From Thiopseudomonas acetoxidans (GTDB lineage Bacteria > Pseudomonadota > Gammaproteobacteria > Pseudomonadales > Pseudomonadaceae), in assembly GCF_030362935.1 (NCBI RefSeq), contig NZ_JAUCDY010000011.1, positions 1-64,000 of the forward strand: a stretch of DNA of 64,000 bases, given 5' to 3'. Shown piece after piece: positions 44,993 through 54,055 of the stretch. The notes under the pieces were generated by a model. That model was not told the origin of the DNA and ran no database searches. It saw only the letters and a list, made by a program, of their open reading frames with translations. The position numbers and the translations under genes are program-made. Within the stretch, counting starts at the first letter, position 1. The number at the start of each line of letters is the position of its first letter.

Positions 44993-45394
44993 ATGCCCGT
45001 ATTTATTGAATATCCAACCGAACTCAGCCAGCAAGATTTAGCGGATCTAGATAAAATTTATGCCGACATGCCAGCTGAGCTACTGGCACCCTACGCCGAT
45101 GCAACAACACTCATTGAGCACGGCATAGCTAACAATGCCTTAGTCACCGCGCGCTTTAATAGTCGTCTGCTGGGTGCTGCTTTGTTAAATCGCCAAAGCA
45201 CACAATGGCTGTTATCTCATCTATGCATCAGAGAAATTACCCGCCAGCGTGGCGTGGCAAAAAGACTAGTGTCAGAGGTTCATCGTGTTGCACAACAAGA
45301 ACAAACCAGCTTAACGCTTTGTATTCCCCAGCAACTTGACAGCCTACAGCAGTGGGCTAAGAGCAACGATTATCCAACGCAACTGTCAAACTAA
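44993..45394 (+). CDS. PanZ/PanM-like GNAT-family protein
   Basis: 133 residues from the ATG at 44993 (AAGGAT 8 bases upstream). The GNAT acetyl-CoA loop is at LCIREITRQRGVAKRLVSEV, preceded by ARFNSRLLGAALL, both resembling PanZ (PanM). PanZ binds acetyl-CoA and promotes maturation and feedback control of aspartate decarboxylase PanD. The same gene lies between hisB and asmA in pseudomonads. The role is inferred from similarity. Confidence 0.75.
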   Translation: MPVFIEYPTELSQQDLADLDKIYADMPAELLAPYADATTLIEHGIANNALVTARFNSRLLGAALLNRQSTQWLLSHLCIREITRQRGVAKRLVSEVHRVAQQEQTSLTLCIPQQLDSLQQWAKSNDYPTQLSN

Positions 45395-45448
45395 ACCACC
45401 TCTGTTAAACTTAAAGTCATTTCTGAGCAAATACTAAGGAGTCTAATT

Positions 45449-47626
45449 GTGAAATCTGTTAGCAAAGTTCTAGGGCTATTTTTAGTTGGCCTTTTATTGC
45501 TCATAGTAGCTGCTGGTTTTGCTATAACCCATCTATTTGATCCCAACGACTATAAAGATGAAATTCGTCAGCTGGTACGCGACAAAGCTGAGTTGGAGCT
45601 GCACTTAAATGGTGAAATTGGCTGGAGTCTATTTCCTTGGCTTGGGCTTGAGGTTACTGATGTGCAAGTCGCACAATTGGCCACCCCCGAACAGCCTTTT
45701 GCTGATGTGCGCTTACTCGCCTTGTCCGTGCGCGTCATGCCATTGCTGCGTAAAGAAATTCAAATGAGCGACATCCGTGTGGATGGTCTCAGCCTTAACT
45801 TACACCGCGACAAAAAAGGACTCAGCAACTGGGAGCCGCAACCCGCTAAGCAAGAACAAAAGAGCAGCACAACCGAGCAAAGTCAAACAAAACCTGAAGA
45901 CACTGCAACAGCTAACTCCAGTCTTAAGCTCGATATTGACAGCCTAATAGTGAACAGCGCTCGTATTGACTACAAAGACGAGCAAGCCAAGCAGCACTTC
46001 ACACTGGAAAACGTACAAATCACCACCGGTGCCATCAGCACCGATAAAGATATCCCACTGAAAATATCTGGCTTTATGGCTAACGCCGAACCGCTGATTC
46101 GCGCACGCATTGAGATGAGCGCTTTGGCCAGTCTAGATTTTGAACTGCAGCGCTATCAAGTTAAGGACTTAAAAATGGCCGGTGAATTTGCCGGTGAACC
46201 TTTAAATGGAAAATCAGCTAACTTCACCGTGCGCGGCAATATGCTGTTAGATCAAAGTGCGCAAATAGCAGTAATTGACCAGCTGAAAATCTCCTTGAAC
46301 CAGCTCAAAGCCATGACTGACCTGCGCATCGAGCAACTTGACAAAGAACCGCAAATTCAAGGAAAACTATCCGTTGCCACCGTCAATTTACGCGAATTTT
46401 TACCGAGCGTTGGCATAGACCTGCCCGAAACTCAAAACTCTAAGGCGTTAACCAACTTTGAATTTAGCAGCGCAGTGAAAGGCACCACACAGACTATTAG
46501 CTTCAACGATGCCAACATCAAACTGGATGAAACCAGCTTTACCGGTTCTTTTGGTAGTAAAAATCTTGCTAAAGGTGCAATTTTCGCCATTCTTGATGGT
46601 GACAAAATCAATGTAGACGACTACCTGCCGCCCAGCACAGCACCGAAAACCAGTGCCACCAGCTCAAGCAAATCAAGCGGCTCCGGCAATAACCCACTGC
46701 CCCCTTCGCCCACTGAAAACCCATGGAGCACCGCCGAGGTGCTACCGCTGGCCGACCTACGCGAACTTAACCTTGATACGCAACTGAAACTCAAAGAGGC
46801 AACCTTCAATAAGCTGCCACTGCGCAATCTGAATATTAATGCACAAACCAACCAAGGCGCGCTTACCCTTAAAGAATTCTCAACAAATCTTTACGATGGC
46901 AGTATTTCTAGCAACGCCACTGTCAACGCCAAAACCGACAACCCGCAAATTACGCTGAACACAGAGATTAAAAATATCCCCATCGAGAAGTTACTCGCTG
47001 CTTTTGAACAAGAAGCGCCACTTGAAGGGAAAATTATTTTAAGTGGAAAGTTCAACACTCAAGGCAACAGCGAACGTGCTTGGGTTGCCAACTTAAATGG
47101 TGCTAGCAACTTTAAAGTCAGCGATGGCAAGCTCACCACCATCAACGTTGACCAATACCTGTGTACGGCCATTGCAACGCTTAACCGCAAGCAACTAACG
47201 CAAAACTTTACTGGCAACACCACTCAGTTTAATGCGCTCAACGGCAGCGTCAGCATTAAAAATGGGCGCGCGCACAACCCTGACCTAACCATTAACATTC
47301 CCGGATTAAACGTGAAAGGCACGGGCTCATTAGATCTAAACCTACTGGGTTTGGATTATAAGATCGGTGCAACCCTACTGGGCGATAGCAGAGAAATGCC
47401 CGACCCTGCCTGCGCCATCAATGAGCGTTATGTGGGATTAGAACTGCCTATCCGCTGTCGCGGCCCGCTCACCGGTGATGCGCCTAATTGTCAGCTAGAC
47501 CAAGACGGGCTGGGTAAAATTGCCGCCAAACTGGCCGGCAGCAAACTCACCGAAAAACTCGACAAAAAACTCGGCGAGAAAGTCAGCCCTGACCTTAAGG
47601 ATGCCCTCAAAGGTTTGTTCAGATAA
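45449..47626 (+). CDS. asmA: AsmA-family envelope protein
   Basis: 725 residues from a GTG with AAGGAG in good position. One N-terminal membrane helix (about 6-28), then a long periplasmic beta-rich AsmA/VPS13-like repeat body with a low-complexity Ser/Pro linker at about 395-430. AsmA proteins affect outer-membrane lipid balance and may carry phospholipids. Its stop shares a base with the mutY start. Confidence 0.92.
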   Translation: MKSVSKVLGLFLVGLLLLIVAAGFAITHLFDPNDYKDEIRQLVRDKAELELHLNGEIGWSLFPWLGLEVTDVQVAQLATPEQPFADVRLLALSVRVMPLLRKEIQMSDIRVDGLSLNLHRDKKGLSNWEPQPAKQEQKSSTTEQSQTKPEDTATANSSLKLDIDSLIVNSARIDYKDEQAKQHFTLENVQITTGAISTDKDIPLKISGFMANAEPLIRARIEMSALASLDFELQRYQVKDLKMAGEFAGEPLNGKSANFTVRGNMLLDQSAQIAVIDQLKISLNQLKAMTDLRIEQLDKEPQIQGKLSVATVNLREFLPSVGIDLPETQNSKALTNFEFSSAVKGTTQTISFNDANIKLDETSFTGSFGSKNLAKGAIFAILDGDKINVDDYLPPSTAPKTSATSSSKSSGSGNNPLPPSPTENPWSTAEVLPLADLRELNLDTQLKLKEATFNKLPLRNLNINAQTNQGALTLKEFSTNLYDGSISSNATVNAKTDNPQITLNTEIKNIPIEKLLAAFEQEAPLEGKIILSGKFNTQGNSERAWVANLNGASNFKVSDGKLTTINVDQYLCTAIATLNRKQLTQNFTGNTTQFNALNGSVSIKNGRAHNPDLTINIPGLNVKGTGSLDLNLLGLDYKIGATLLGDSREMPDPACAINERYVGLELPIRCRGPLTGDAPNCQLDQDGLGKIAAKLAGSKLTEKLDKKLGEKVSPDLKDALKGLFR

Positions 47627-48678
47627 TGTCACCCCACGAGTTTAGCGCGGCCATTGTGCGCTGGTATCAGGCACACGGCCGCAAAACTCTTCCTTGGCAG
47701 CAAGACATCAATCCCTACAAAGTTTGGGTGTCTGAAATTATGCTGCAGCAGACTCAAGTCAGCACCGTCATTGATTATTATCAGCGTTTTATCCAACGCT
47801 TTGCCGATATCCAGCAATTAGCACAAGCACCTTTAGATGAGGTGCTGCACCTGTGGGCCGGACTGGGTTATTACTCGCGTGCGCGCAATCTGCACAAAAC
47901 CGCACAGCTCATCTGCCGAGACTATGCTGGCAACTTCCCCAGCAGCGTCGACGCGCTAAACGAGCTACCAGGAATTGGACGCTCAACAGCCGGCGCCATA
48001 GCCAGCTTAAGCATGCAAGTGCGCGCACCCATCCTAGACGGTAACGTTAAACGCGTTTTAGCGCGCTACAGCGCCGAATTTGAGCATCCCAACACCAGCG
48101 CAGCTAGCAAGCGATTATGGCAGCTTGCAGAGCAGCTCACGCCCGCACAGGATTTTGCTCAGTACAACCAAGCTATGATGGATATTGGCGCAACCCTATG
48201 CACGCGCAGTCGTCCACAGTGCGATAGCTGTCCCGTGCGTGAAGGCTGCTCAGCCCTCAAACAAAACCTGCAACAAAGCTTGCCCGTACCGCGACCTAAA
48301 AAGCTGCTGCCCAAGAAAACCAGCAACATGTTAATTATTAGCGACCCTCAGCAGCAGGTCATGCTCTATCAACGTCCACCGCAAGGTTTGTGGGGCGGTT
48401 TATTCAGTCTGCCTGAACTGGACGACCTAGCGCAGCTGGATGCATTCATGTACAAGCACCAGCTCAAATCACTCGACCAACAACCACTACCACCACTAAC
48501 GCATAAATTTAGCCATTTCGAGCTAACGATAGAACCCTGGCTAATCCAACTAGCCGAGCAACCAATTTGTCTGGCTGAATCTGGATGGTTTTGGTATAAC
48601 ACCAAGCAACCGCAAGCAATTGGCCTTGCTGCCCCCATTAAAAAACTACTTGGACAGCAGTTTAATCTCATCGATTAG
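47626..48678 (+). CDS. mutY: Adenine DNA glycosylase
   Basis: 350 residues. Catalytic Glu in VSEIMLQQTQV, the helix-hairpin-helix LPGIGRSTAGAI, the catalytic Asp in APILDGNVKRVLAR, and a four-cysteine iron-sulfur loop in CTRSRPQCDSCPVREGC. The C-terminal NUDIX-like domain recognises 8-oxoG. It removes A opposite 8-oxoG. Its ATG overlaps the asmA stop (TAATG), and yggX follows after 9 bases, as in E. coli. Confidence 0.96.
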   Translation: MSPHEFSAAIVRWYQAHGRKTLPWQQDINPYKVWVSEIMLQQTQVSTVIDYYQRFIQRFADIQQLAQAPLDEVLHLWAGLGYYSRARNLHKTAQLICRDYAGNFPSSVDALNELPGIGRSTAGAIASLSMQVRAPILDGNVKRVLARYSAEFEHPNTSAASKRLWQLAEQLTPAQDFAQYNQAMMDIGATLCTRSRPQCDSCPVREGCSALKQNLQQSLPVPRPKKLLPKKTSNMLIISDPQQQVMLYQRPPQGLWGGLFSLPELDDLAQLDAFMYKHQLKSLDQQPLPPLTHKFSHFELTIEPWLIQLAEQPICLAESGWFWYNTKQPQAIGLAAPIKKLLGQQFNLID

Positions 48679-48687
48679 GAGTTTAAT

Positions 48688-48963
48688 ATGTCTCGTATGG
48701 TATTTTGTCGAAAACTAAAACAAGAGCTGCCCGGCTTAGCGCGCGCGCCCTTCCCCGGTGTAAAAGGCGAAGACATCTTACAAAACATCTCCCAGCAAGC
48801 TTGGGATGAATGGCAAGCGCATCAAACGATGATTATCAACGAGCGTCATTTAAATATGATGGATGCTGATGACCGCAAATTCGTCATGCAAGAGATGGAA
48901 AAGTTCTTTGCTGGCGAAGATTTTGCCCGCGCAGAAGGTTATGTTCCACCCAGCGACAACTAA
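48688..48963 (+). CDS. yggX: Probable Fe(2+)-trafficking protein
   Basis: 91 residues, full length. MVFCRKLKQELPGLARAPFP has the single conserved Cys, and WDEWQAHQTMIINERHLN matches the family. It protects iron-sulfur clusters from oxidative damage and is encoded with mutY in many gammaproteobacteria. GGAG lies 7 bases before the ATG. Confidence 0.95.
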   Translation: MSRMVFCRKLKQELPGLARAPFPGVKGEDILQNISQQAWDEWQAHQTMIINERHLNMMDADDRKFVMQEMEKFFAGEDFARAEGYVPPSDN

Positions 48964-48966
48964 GGC

Positions 48967-48995
48967 TTGACAACCTCTTAATAAAGCTCTTTAAT
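48967..48995 (+). promoter_or_regulatory. Sigma-70 promoter of tRNA-Phe
   Basis: TTGACA (48967-48972), a 17-base spacer, TTTAAT (48990-48995), then a GC-rich discriminator (AGCGCCCC) as in stable-RNA promoters. It begins 4 bases after the yggX stop, so the tRNA has its own start. Confidence 0.8.
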
Positions 48996-49009
48996 AGCGC
49001 CCCATTGTT

Positions 49010-49085
49010 GCCCGGATAGCTCAGTCGGTAGAGCAGAGGATTGAAAATCCTCGTGTCGGCGGTTCGATTCCGTCTCCGGGCACCA
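49010..49085 (+). tRNA. tRNA-Phe (GAA)
   Basis: 76 nucleotides with CCA encoded. Acceptor stem GCCCGGA/TCCGGGC, anticodon loop TTGAAAA with anticodon GAA, and the T-arm GGCGGTTCGATTCCGTC. Discriminator A. The yggX-tRNA-Phe order is that of Pseudomonas. Confidence 0.97.
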
Positions 49086-49094
49086 TTTTCAAAT

Positions 49095-49126
49095 AAAAGC
49101 CCATTTTCGAATGGGCTTTTTTATTT
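49095..49126 (+). terminator. Terminator of tRNA-Phe
   Basis: AAAAGCCCATT / AATGGGCTTTT closed by a TTCG tetraloop (49106-49109) and followed by more T. Immediately after the tRNA. Confidence 0.95.
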
Positions 49127-49212
49127 CTGCCTAGCTAGTTTTCACAAAATAATCTACAGTAACTGCGCCCTCTATATTCATATAATCCTTATATAAGCAT
49201 GACAGATACACT

Positions 49213-51456
49213 ATGAAGCTTAATATGCTCAGTAAGATTTTTGTGGGCTACTTTATATTAGCCCTAGCTTTGCTAAGCGTTAGCTTATGGCTTCCTTATA
49301 CCAATAATTCACAAATAAAACTGTATACCACTGCAGCTGGTTTGTTTATGGTGTCTGCAGTGTATTTTTATTTTGCACTGCGCAAGCTACAACACACTAA
49401 CCAACAAGCAAAGCAAGAAATCACCAAGCTCAATATCGCACTGGAAGCAGGTCACGAATCCGTTTGGGAATGGCATCTTGCCGATGGCAATAAAAAAATT
49501 ACATTTTCACCCAGCTACTGCCGCATGCTGGGTTATGAGCCGGTAAACTTCGCCAAAGAACAAAGTCAGTGGCAGAATTATTTACACCCAGACGAAAGTG
49601 AGCGCATCTACAAAAAAGTAATGCAGTTCATTGCTGACCGCAATCCTGCCTGTTATGAAAACACCTACCGCATGCTACACAGCGATGGCGAATACCGCTG
49701 GATTCACTCTCGCGGCCGTCTTATTTTTGATAACCATGGTCAACCCCTAAGTCTAATTGGGATGGCCACTGACACCAGCGCCAAGCGCCAAGACCACGAC
49801 CGCTTGCTGCAGGCGAATGCCGTCTTCGAAGCCACTCATGAAGGCGTCTTAATTAGCGATCACAACAACACCATTGTGTTTGTTAATCCTGCTTTTTCGT
49901 TAATTACTGGTTATCAATCTGATGAAGTACTAGGTAAAAACCCGCGTTTATTTAAGTCGGGTCGGCACACCAAAGAGTTTTACCAAGAAATGTGGCGCTC
50001 CCTAGAGGAACAGGATTACTGGTGCGGTGAAATTTGGAACCGCCGCAAAAATGGCGAAATCCTGCCACAACTGCAAAGTATTCGTCTGATACGCGATGAA
50101 AACGGCTTCGTTACTTACAGCGTGGCGATTTTTTCTGATATTTCTTTGCTCAAGCGCTCGCAATCTGAGCTGAGCTTCCTAGCACATTATGATCCGCTGA
50201 CCAACCTGTCCAACCGTTTGCTGTTGCATGAACATATTAAACTGTCATTGCGCAGGGCCATACAGAGTAAAACCCAAGCAGCACTGTTTATCGTCGACCT
50301 AGACCATTTTAAGAACATCAACGAGAGCCTCGGGCACTCGCGAGGCGATGAGCTGTTAAAGGCTGCTGCAGAGCGACTCAGCCAGTTTATGGAGAACAAT
50401 GCCACCCTCTCACGTTTTGGCGGTGATGAGTTTGCTGTAGTGTTTGACAATGTAAGCAGTGCCGCCGAAGCCGCTACGCTCGCACAGCAAATTCTAACAC
50501 TTTTTGATACCGCATTTATTGTTGATAATAATGAAATTTTCATAACCGCCAGCATAGGTATTTGCTTGTTTCCACTATCCGGCAAATCTTCCGAGGAAAT
50601 TTTCCGCAATGCCGATACCGCCTTAAGTAAAGCCAAAGCTATTGGTCGCGCTACCTTTGCGTTTTATACCAGCGAGCTTACTGATCAGGCTTACCAAAGA
50701 TTACGTATTGCTAGCGAACTGCGCTATGCGTTGGAAAACAATCAGTTAAGGGTGTTTTTCCAGCCTGTTTACTCACTGACCAAAGAGCGCATCGTGGGCT
50801 GTGAAGCTTTAGTGCGCTGGCTGCATCCAGAGCGCGGCATGATTTCCCCAGCTGACTTTATCCCTATTGCTGAGGACAGCGGCTTAATTACCAATATTGA
50901 TTCGTGGGTGCTAAACACTAGCTGCCAACAAATGAAAGCTTGGCTGGATGCTGGCTTAGATCTTAAGTTTGTTGCTGTTAACGTCTCCAGCAGACTGTTT
51001 AGCCGTATAGATTTCACCGAAAAAGTCGTTGAGGCACTAGCCGAGAGTCAGCTTGACCCAAGCTATTTAGAACTTGAAATCACTGAAAGCGCGGTGATGG
51101 ACGATGTAGAGCGCGCCGATAGCCTGCTGAACAAACTCTGTGATATGAATGTGCGCTTAGCTCTTGATGACTTTGGCACCGGCTATTCATCACTGAACCG
51201 CCTCAAATCCCTTCCCGTGCACAAGCTCAAGATAGATCAAAGCTTTGTTCGCAACCTACCTAGCGACGGCAGTGACGCCGCCATTGTCCGCGCCATCATT
51301 GCACTGGGCTTTAGCATGCAGCTAGAAATTCAGGCTGAAGGTATAGAAACCCTAGAACAGGCTGAGTTTTTACGGCAAAGCAACTGTATTTTGGCGCAGG
51401 GCTATTTCTTCGGCAGACCCATGCCAGCTGCTGAGTTTGAGCAACTAATCAGCTAA
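49213..51456 (+). CDS. Membrane PAS-PAS-GGDEF-EAL cyclic-di-GMP protein
   Basis: 747 residues. Two membrane helices (about 8-28 and 35-56), then two PAS domains (about 70-195 and 200-315), a GGDEF domain (about 325-480, RFGGDEFAVV) and an EAL domain (about 495-745). The EAL motif itself (GCEALVRW) and the later acids in LELEITES, LDDFGTGYSSLNRL and KIDQSFV look complete, so phosphodiesterase activity is likely. The GGDEF signature is intact, but the RxxD inhibitory site before it is missing. Net output on c-di-GMP is uncertain. It starts downstream of the tRNA terminator as a single gene. Confidence 0.93.
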   Translation: MKLNMLSKIFVGYFILALALLSVSLWLPYTNNSQIKLYTTAAGLFMVSAVYFYFALRKLQHTNQQAKQEITKLNIALEAGHESVWEWHLADGNKKITFSPSYCRMLGYEPVNFAKEQSQWQNYLHPDESERIYKKVMQFIADRNPACYENTYRMLHSDGEYRWIHSRGRLIFDNHGQPLSLIGMATDTSAKRQDHDRLLQANAVFEATHEGVLISDHNNTIVFVNPAFSLITGYQSDEVLGKNPRLFKSGRHTKEFYQEMWRSLEEQDYWCGEIWNRRKNGEILPQLQSIRLIRDENGFVTYSVAIFSDISLLKRSQSELSFLAHYDPLTNLSNRLLLHEHIKLSLRRAIQSKTQAALFIVDLDHFKNINESLGHSRGDELLKAAAERLSQFMENNATLSRFGGDEFAVVFDNVSSAAEAATLAQQILTLFDTAFIVDNNEIFITASIGICLFPLSGKSSEEIFRNADTALSKAKAIGRATFAFYTSELTDQAYQRLRIASELRYALENNQLRVFFQPVYSLTKERIVGCEALVRWLHPERGMISPADFIPIAEDSGLITNIDSWVLNTSCQQMKAWLDAGLDLKFVAVNVSSRLFSRIDFTEKVVEALAESQLDPSYLELEITESAVMDDVERADSLLNKLCDMNVRLALDDFGTGYSSLNRLKSLPVHKLKIDQSFVRNLPSDGSDAAIVRAIIALGFSMQLEIQAEGIETLEQAEFLRQSNCILAQGYFFGRPMPAAEFEQLIS

Positions 51457-51484
51457 TAACTCAGCTGCTATCGGATAATTCCAA

Positions 51485-51575
51485 TCGCGCATAAGATGCG
51501 CTCCCACAAAGAGCTGTGCCAACTCAAGCCCGGTGCAGCGACGCTTAATACTGTGGGAGCGCAACTCTTGCGCGA
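51485..51575. repeat. REPIN copy A (91 bp)
   Basis: Reversed REP (51485-51508, stem GCGCAT/ATGCGC), a 43-base spacer, and a forward REP (51552-51575, stem GCGCAA/TTGCGC). Almost identical over its whole length to the copy at 58152-58242. Confidence 0.92.
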
Positions 51576-51616
51576 TGGACTTGCAAACCGCTCAACAGCT
51601 TCCGGCTGAATCCCAT

Positions 51617-51636
51617 TCGCGCATAAGATGCGCTCC
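51617..51636 (-). repeat. REP element, truncated
   Basis: TCGCGCATAAGATGCGCTCC, a reversed REP lacking the final CACA. Followed by the terminator at 51660. Confidence 0.8.
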
Positions 51637-51659
51637 AAAAAAAGCAGCCCTAAACGAAC

Positions 51660-51690
51660 AAACCCGCCATTGCGGCGGGTTTGTTTTTTT
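51660..51690. terminator. Terminator, cytochrome c peroxidase / GGDEF-EAL gene
   Basis: AAACCCGCC (51660-51668) / GGCGGGTTT (51674-51682), followed by GTTTTTTT on the plus strand and TTTGTT on the minus strand. Lies just after the stop of ccpA on the minus strand. Confidence 0.8.
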
Positions 51691-51699
51691 CTATGCCAA

Positions 51700-52704
51700 T
51701 TACTTTTTAACAAATGGCTCCGGGCGCGGAGTTGCATTAGTAGATGGCGGCAGAATAGGCATGGTGAATGTTGGCTGCTCACCAGTCAGCGTTTTCAAAA
51801 AAGCAACAATGTTGTCAATCTCGGTTTTCTTCAACGTACGACCCAACTGCAAGCGCGCCATTACGTCTGTCGCCTCTTCCAAAGTCCAGTACGCACCGTC
51901 GTGGAAGTAGGGGTAGGTTAACTCTACGTTACGCAGCGTTGGCACTTTAAATTTGAAGCGATCCAAGTCATTACCGGTCAAGCCAGCCACACCCTCAGCA
52001 GGGTTCTTGGTGACATACTCTTCGTACAAGCCCATTTTCTGGAACGAGTTACCACCTACGTTCACACCATTATGACACGCAGTACAGCCAACACCTTTAA
52101 ACAACTCATAGCCTTTAAGCTCCGTTTTGGTCAGTGCTTTGTCATCGCCTTTGAGCCAGAGGTCAAAACGCGAGTTCGGCGTAACTAGGGTTTTCTCAAA
52201 CTCGGCAATGGCATCTGTAACTTCGTTAATGGTGATTTTCTTAACGTTGTAAACCTGATTAAAGCTGTCTACATATTGAGGAATAGACTGCAACACTTCA
52301 ACGGCTAGCTCATGGGTAAAACCCATTTCCATTGGGTTCGCGATAGGGCCACCCGCCTGCTCTTGCAAGTCCGCGGCACGACCATCCCAGAACTGAGCAA
52401 CGTTTAAGCTGGAGTTCAGTACTGTAGGCGAGTTAATCGGACCTTCTTGCCACTGATCACCAATGGATGTTGGGATATTGTCCGTACCACCCATACTCAG
52501 GTTGTGGCATGAGTTACAGGAAATAAAGCCAGACTTGGATAGACGCGGGTCGAAAAACAACTGTTTACCCAACTCCACCTTGGCTTCATCTGTGATTGCT
52601 GCTGGCTCAATGGGCTGGATTGGTTCGTTGCGCGGCGCTGCAATTGCAGCCACACTAAATCCAATCGTTAGAGCTAATGTAGTTAGCTTATGCATAGGTT
52701 TCAC
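51700..52704 (-). CDS. ccpA: Dihaem cytochrome c peroxidase
   Basis: 334 residues with a signal peptide (about 1-22). Two CxxCH haem sites, CNSCH (low-potential peroxidatic side) and CTACH, in the order and spacing of bacterial dihaem peroxidases. It reduces hydrogen peroxide in the periplasm with electrons from small c-type cytochromes or azurin. An ANR box 47 bases before the start agrees with the anaerobic control known for the P. aeruginosa enzyme. Confidence 0.95.
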   Translation of the reverse strand: MKPMHKLTTLALTIGFSVAAIAAPRNEPIQPIEPAAITDEAKVELGKQLFFDPRLSKSGFISCNSCHNLSMGGTDNIPTSIGDQWQEGPINSPTVLNSSLNVAQFWDGRAADLQEQAGGPIANPMEMGFTHELAVEVLQSIPQYVDSFNQVYNVKKITINEVTDAIAEFEKTLVTPNSRFDLWLKGDDKALTKTELKGYELFKGVGCTACHNGVNVGGNSFQKMGLYEEYVTKNPAEGVAGLTGNDLDRFKFKVPTLRNVELTYPYFHDGAYWTLEEATDVMARLQLGRTLKKTEIDNIVAFLKTLTGEQPTFTMPILPPSTNATPRPEPFVKK

Positions 52705-52751
52705 CTCTCGTTATGACTAGGTTAACTGTGCAGCAGATAAAATTTATATAC

Positions 52752-52765
52752 TTGATCTACGTCAA
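52752..52765 (-). promoter_or_regulatory. FNR/ANR box upstream of ccpA
   Basis: TTGATCTACGTCAA, again TTGAT-N4-GTCAA, centred about 54 bases before the ccpA start. It has the same half-sites as the ccoN box. Confidence 0.78.
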
Positions 52766-52880
52766 CCAGCTAGCCTGTTTCAACGAAATTTCCTTTATAT
52801 GTTATGTACTTACCCTACGGCAAATATTCACATCCCGCTATTACGCCAGCACTGAATTTAAGATTCTGCCCACTACAAGT

Positions 52881-53309
52881 TTATTTTTGCCGTCTTTGCT
52901 CCATGCGTGCAGCAATACCACTTAAGTCATAACCCGCTTGCTGCGCCTGCTCTACCAGCCATTGCACATCCTGATTCGCCGCCTCTGCTAATGCCCACAA
53001 ATAGGTACAGCGCGTTCCTGTACGGCAAAACATCAGCACAGGACTCTCTATCTGGGGAGCCAGCTTAGTAAATTCGGCAATATTGTCATCGGTTAATTGC
53101 GACGCGAGCACTGGCATAAAGTAATAGTCCAAGCCCAACTGCGCTGCTGCCTGCTCAATAGCCTGATTGGTAGGCTGTCCCGCCTCTTCCGCATCCGGTC
53201 GATTATTTATGATTGTCTTAAAGCCTGCCGCATGTGCACGCTGCATGTCTTCCGGCTGCAACTGTCCCGCCACCGCCAACTGCTCGGTTAAATATTTAAA
53301 TGGCTGCAT
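52881..53309 (-). CDS. TIGR01244/DUF442-family phosphatase-like sulfur-metabolism protein
   Basis: 142 residues from the ATG at 53309 with GAGG 5 bases upstream. AVAGQLQPEDMQRAHAAGFK and TIINNRPDAEE, then the Cys/Arg loop MFCRTGTRCTYLWAL, place it in the DUF442 (Blh N-terminal) family, a dual-specificity-phosphatase fold found with persulfide dioxygenases and sulfide:quinone oxidoreductases. The active-site Cys is present. Located in a small group with a DUF2892 protein and a BigR/SqrR-like regulator. The reaction is unproven. Confidence 0.82.
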   Translation of the reverse strand: MQPFKYLTEQLAVAGQLQPEDMQRAHAAGFKTIINNRPDAEEAGQPTNQAIEQAAAQLGLDYYFMPVLASQLTDDNIAEFTKLAPQIESPVLMFCRTGTRCTYLWALAEAANQDVQWLVEQAQQAGYDLSGIAARMEQRRQK

Positions 53310-53417
53310 CACGCCCTCATCGTCATATTTATAAATCTAGATAATTTAAGTAGCTTGGCACCCTAGAGCGTCAAAAATTCACTCGGGAATAGTAACAGCT
53401 TAAAAACACCTAGGCAT

Positions 53418-53445
53418 AAAAAAGCACCCCTGAGGGTGCTTTTTT
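53418..53445. terminator. Terminator between DUF2892 and DUF442 genes
   Basis: AAAAAAGCACCC / GGGTGCTTTTTT with a CTGA loop; bidirectional form. It ends the DUF2892 transcript before the DUF442 gene. Confidence 0.92.
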
Positions 53446-53466
53446 AAAGACAATCGCCTACGCATG

Positions 53467-53667
53467 CTAGCTTTTGTCGTTACACTTTTTACAGGTACTA
53501 AAACCAAAGACAGTATAAGCAGGACAGCTTCCCATCGCTGCGGTGACTAACGGCACAATACCTATCCAGCCCCACCAGCCGATAACACCAACCAAGGTGA
53601 GTACAACAAGCAATACACCTATTGCAGCACGCGCTGCACGATCCCAAACCGCCATATTTGTTTTCAT
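53467..53667 (-). CDS. DUF2892 (YgaP-like) small membrane protein
   Basis: 66 residues from the ATG at 53667, with GGAGG 6 bases upstream; a longer frame to 53799 reads through a MITE-like insertion and is not used. Two membrane helices (GVLLVVLTLVGVIGWWGWIG and following), then CPAYTVFGFSTCKKC. This is the membrane part found fused to rhodanese in YgaP and often encoded with sulfur-oxidation genes. Function unknown. Confidence 0.85.
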   Translation of the reverse strand: MKTNMAVWDRAARAAIGVLLVVLTLVGVIGWWGWIGIVPLVTAAMGSCPAYTVFGFSTCKKCNDKS

Positions 53668-53717
53668 ATTTGCCTCCAAGTCCAAACTTAGTGAGCGAAT
53701 AGAATGAAGCTTGTTTA

Positions 53718-53913
53718 GAAGCCTCTGAATAACTACCTGCGTAGCTACCACTGCGTTAAAAACGTACTCACAATTTTTAGATTGAACGTGCTTTAGCACG
53801 GCCCCGAAGGGGGAGCGAAGCGAATAAAATGCTCATTTACTCGGTGTAAACTGCGCTTTTTCGCACGTTTTTGCCTTGTGTTAGCGTCCTCGGTAACGTT
53901 ATTCAGAGGTTCC
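53718..53913. mobile_element. MITE-like element with TTTA target duplication
   Basis: 196 bp flanked by TTTA on both sides (53714-53717 and 53914-53917). The ends are imperfect inverted repeats, GAAGCCTCTGAATAACTACC against GGAACCTCTGAATAACGTTA on the other strand, with partial similarity continuing inward (AAAAACGT blocks). The middle has small hairpins, CGTGCT-TT-AGCACG (53787-53800) and CCCC-GAA-GGGG. It has no transposase gene, so it would need one elsewhere. It lies between the ArsR gene and the DUF2892 gene. Confidence 0.72.
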
Positions 53914-54055
53914 TTTACTTTTACCTTGCTGGACTCTTTCTCTGCACAAGCAACGCACAGGGAAAACAGACCATCAAGCAAAGTTAAAACAAATATAGAG
54001 CATTTTTACAAGAAGCAATAGGGGCATTTAGGCGTATACGGCGCTTGCTGTGCTG

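Noticed and set aside
53668..53799. Longer N-terminal extension of the DUF2892 protein
   Set aside because: It reads through the MITE-like element; the GGAGG ribosome site directly precedes the ATG at 53667.
53793..53981. Reverse-strand frame resembling a short secreted peptide (FSLCVACAEKES)
   Set aside because: Its second half is MITE sequence and it has no ATG or ribosome site; at most a fragment.
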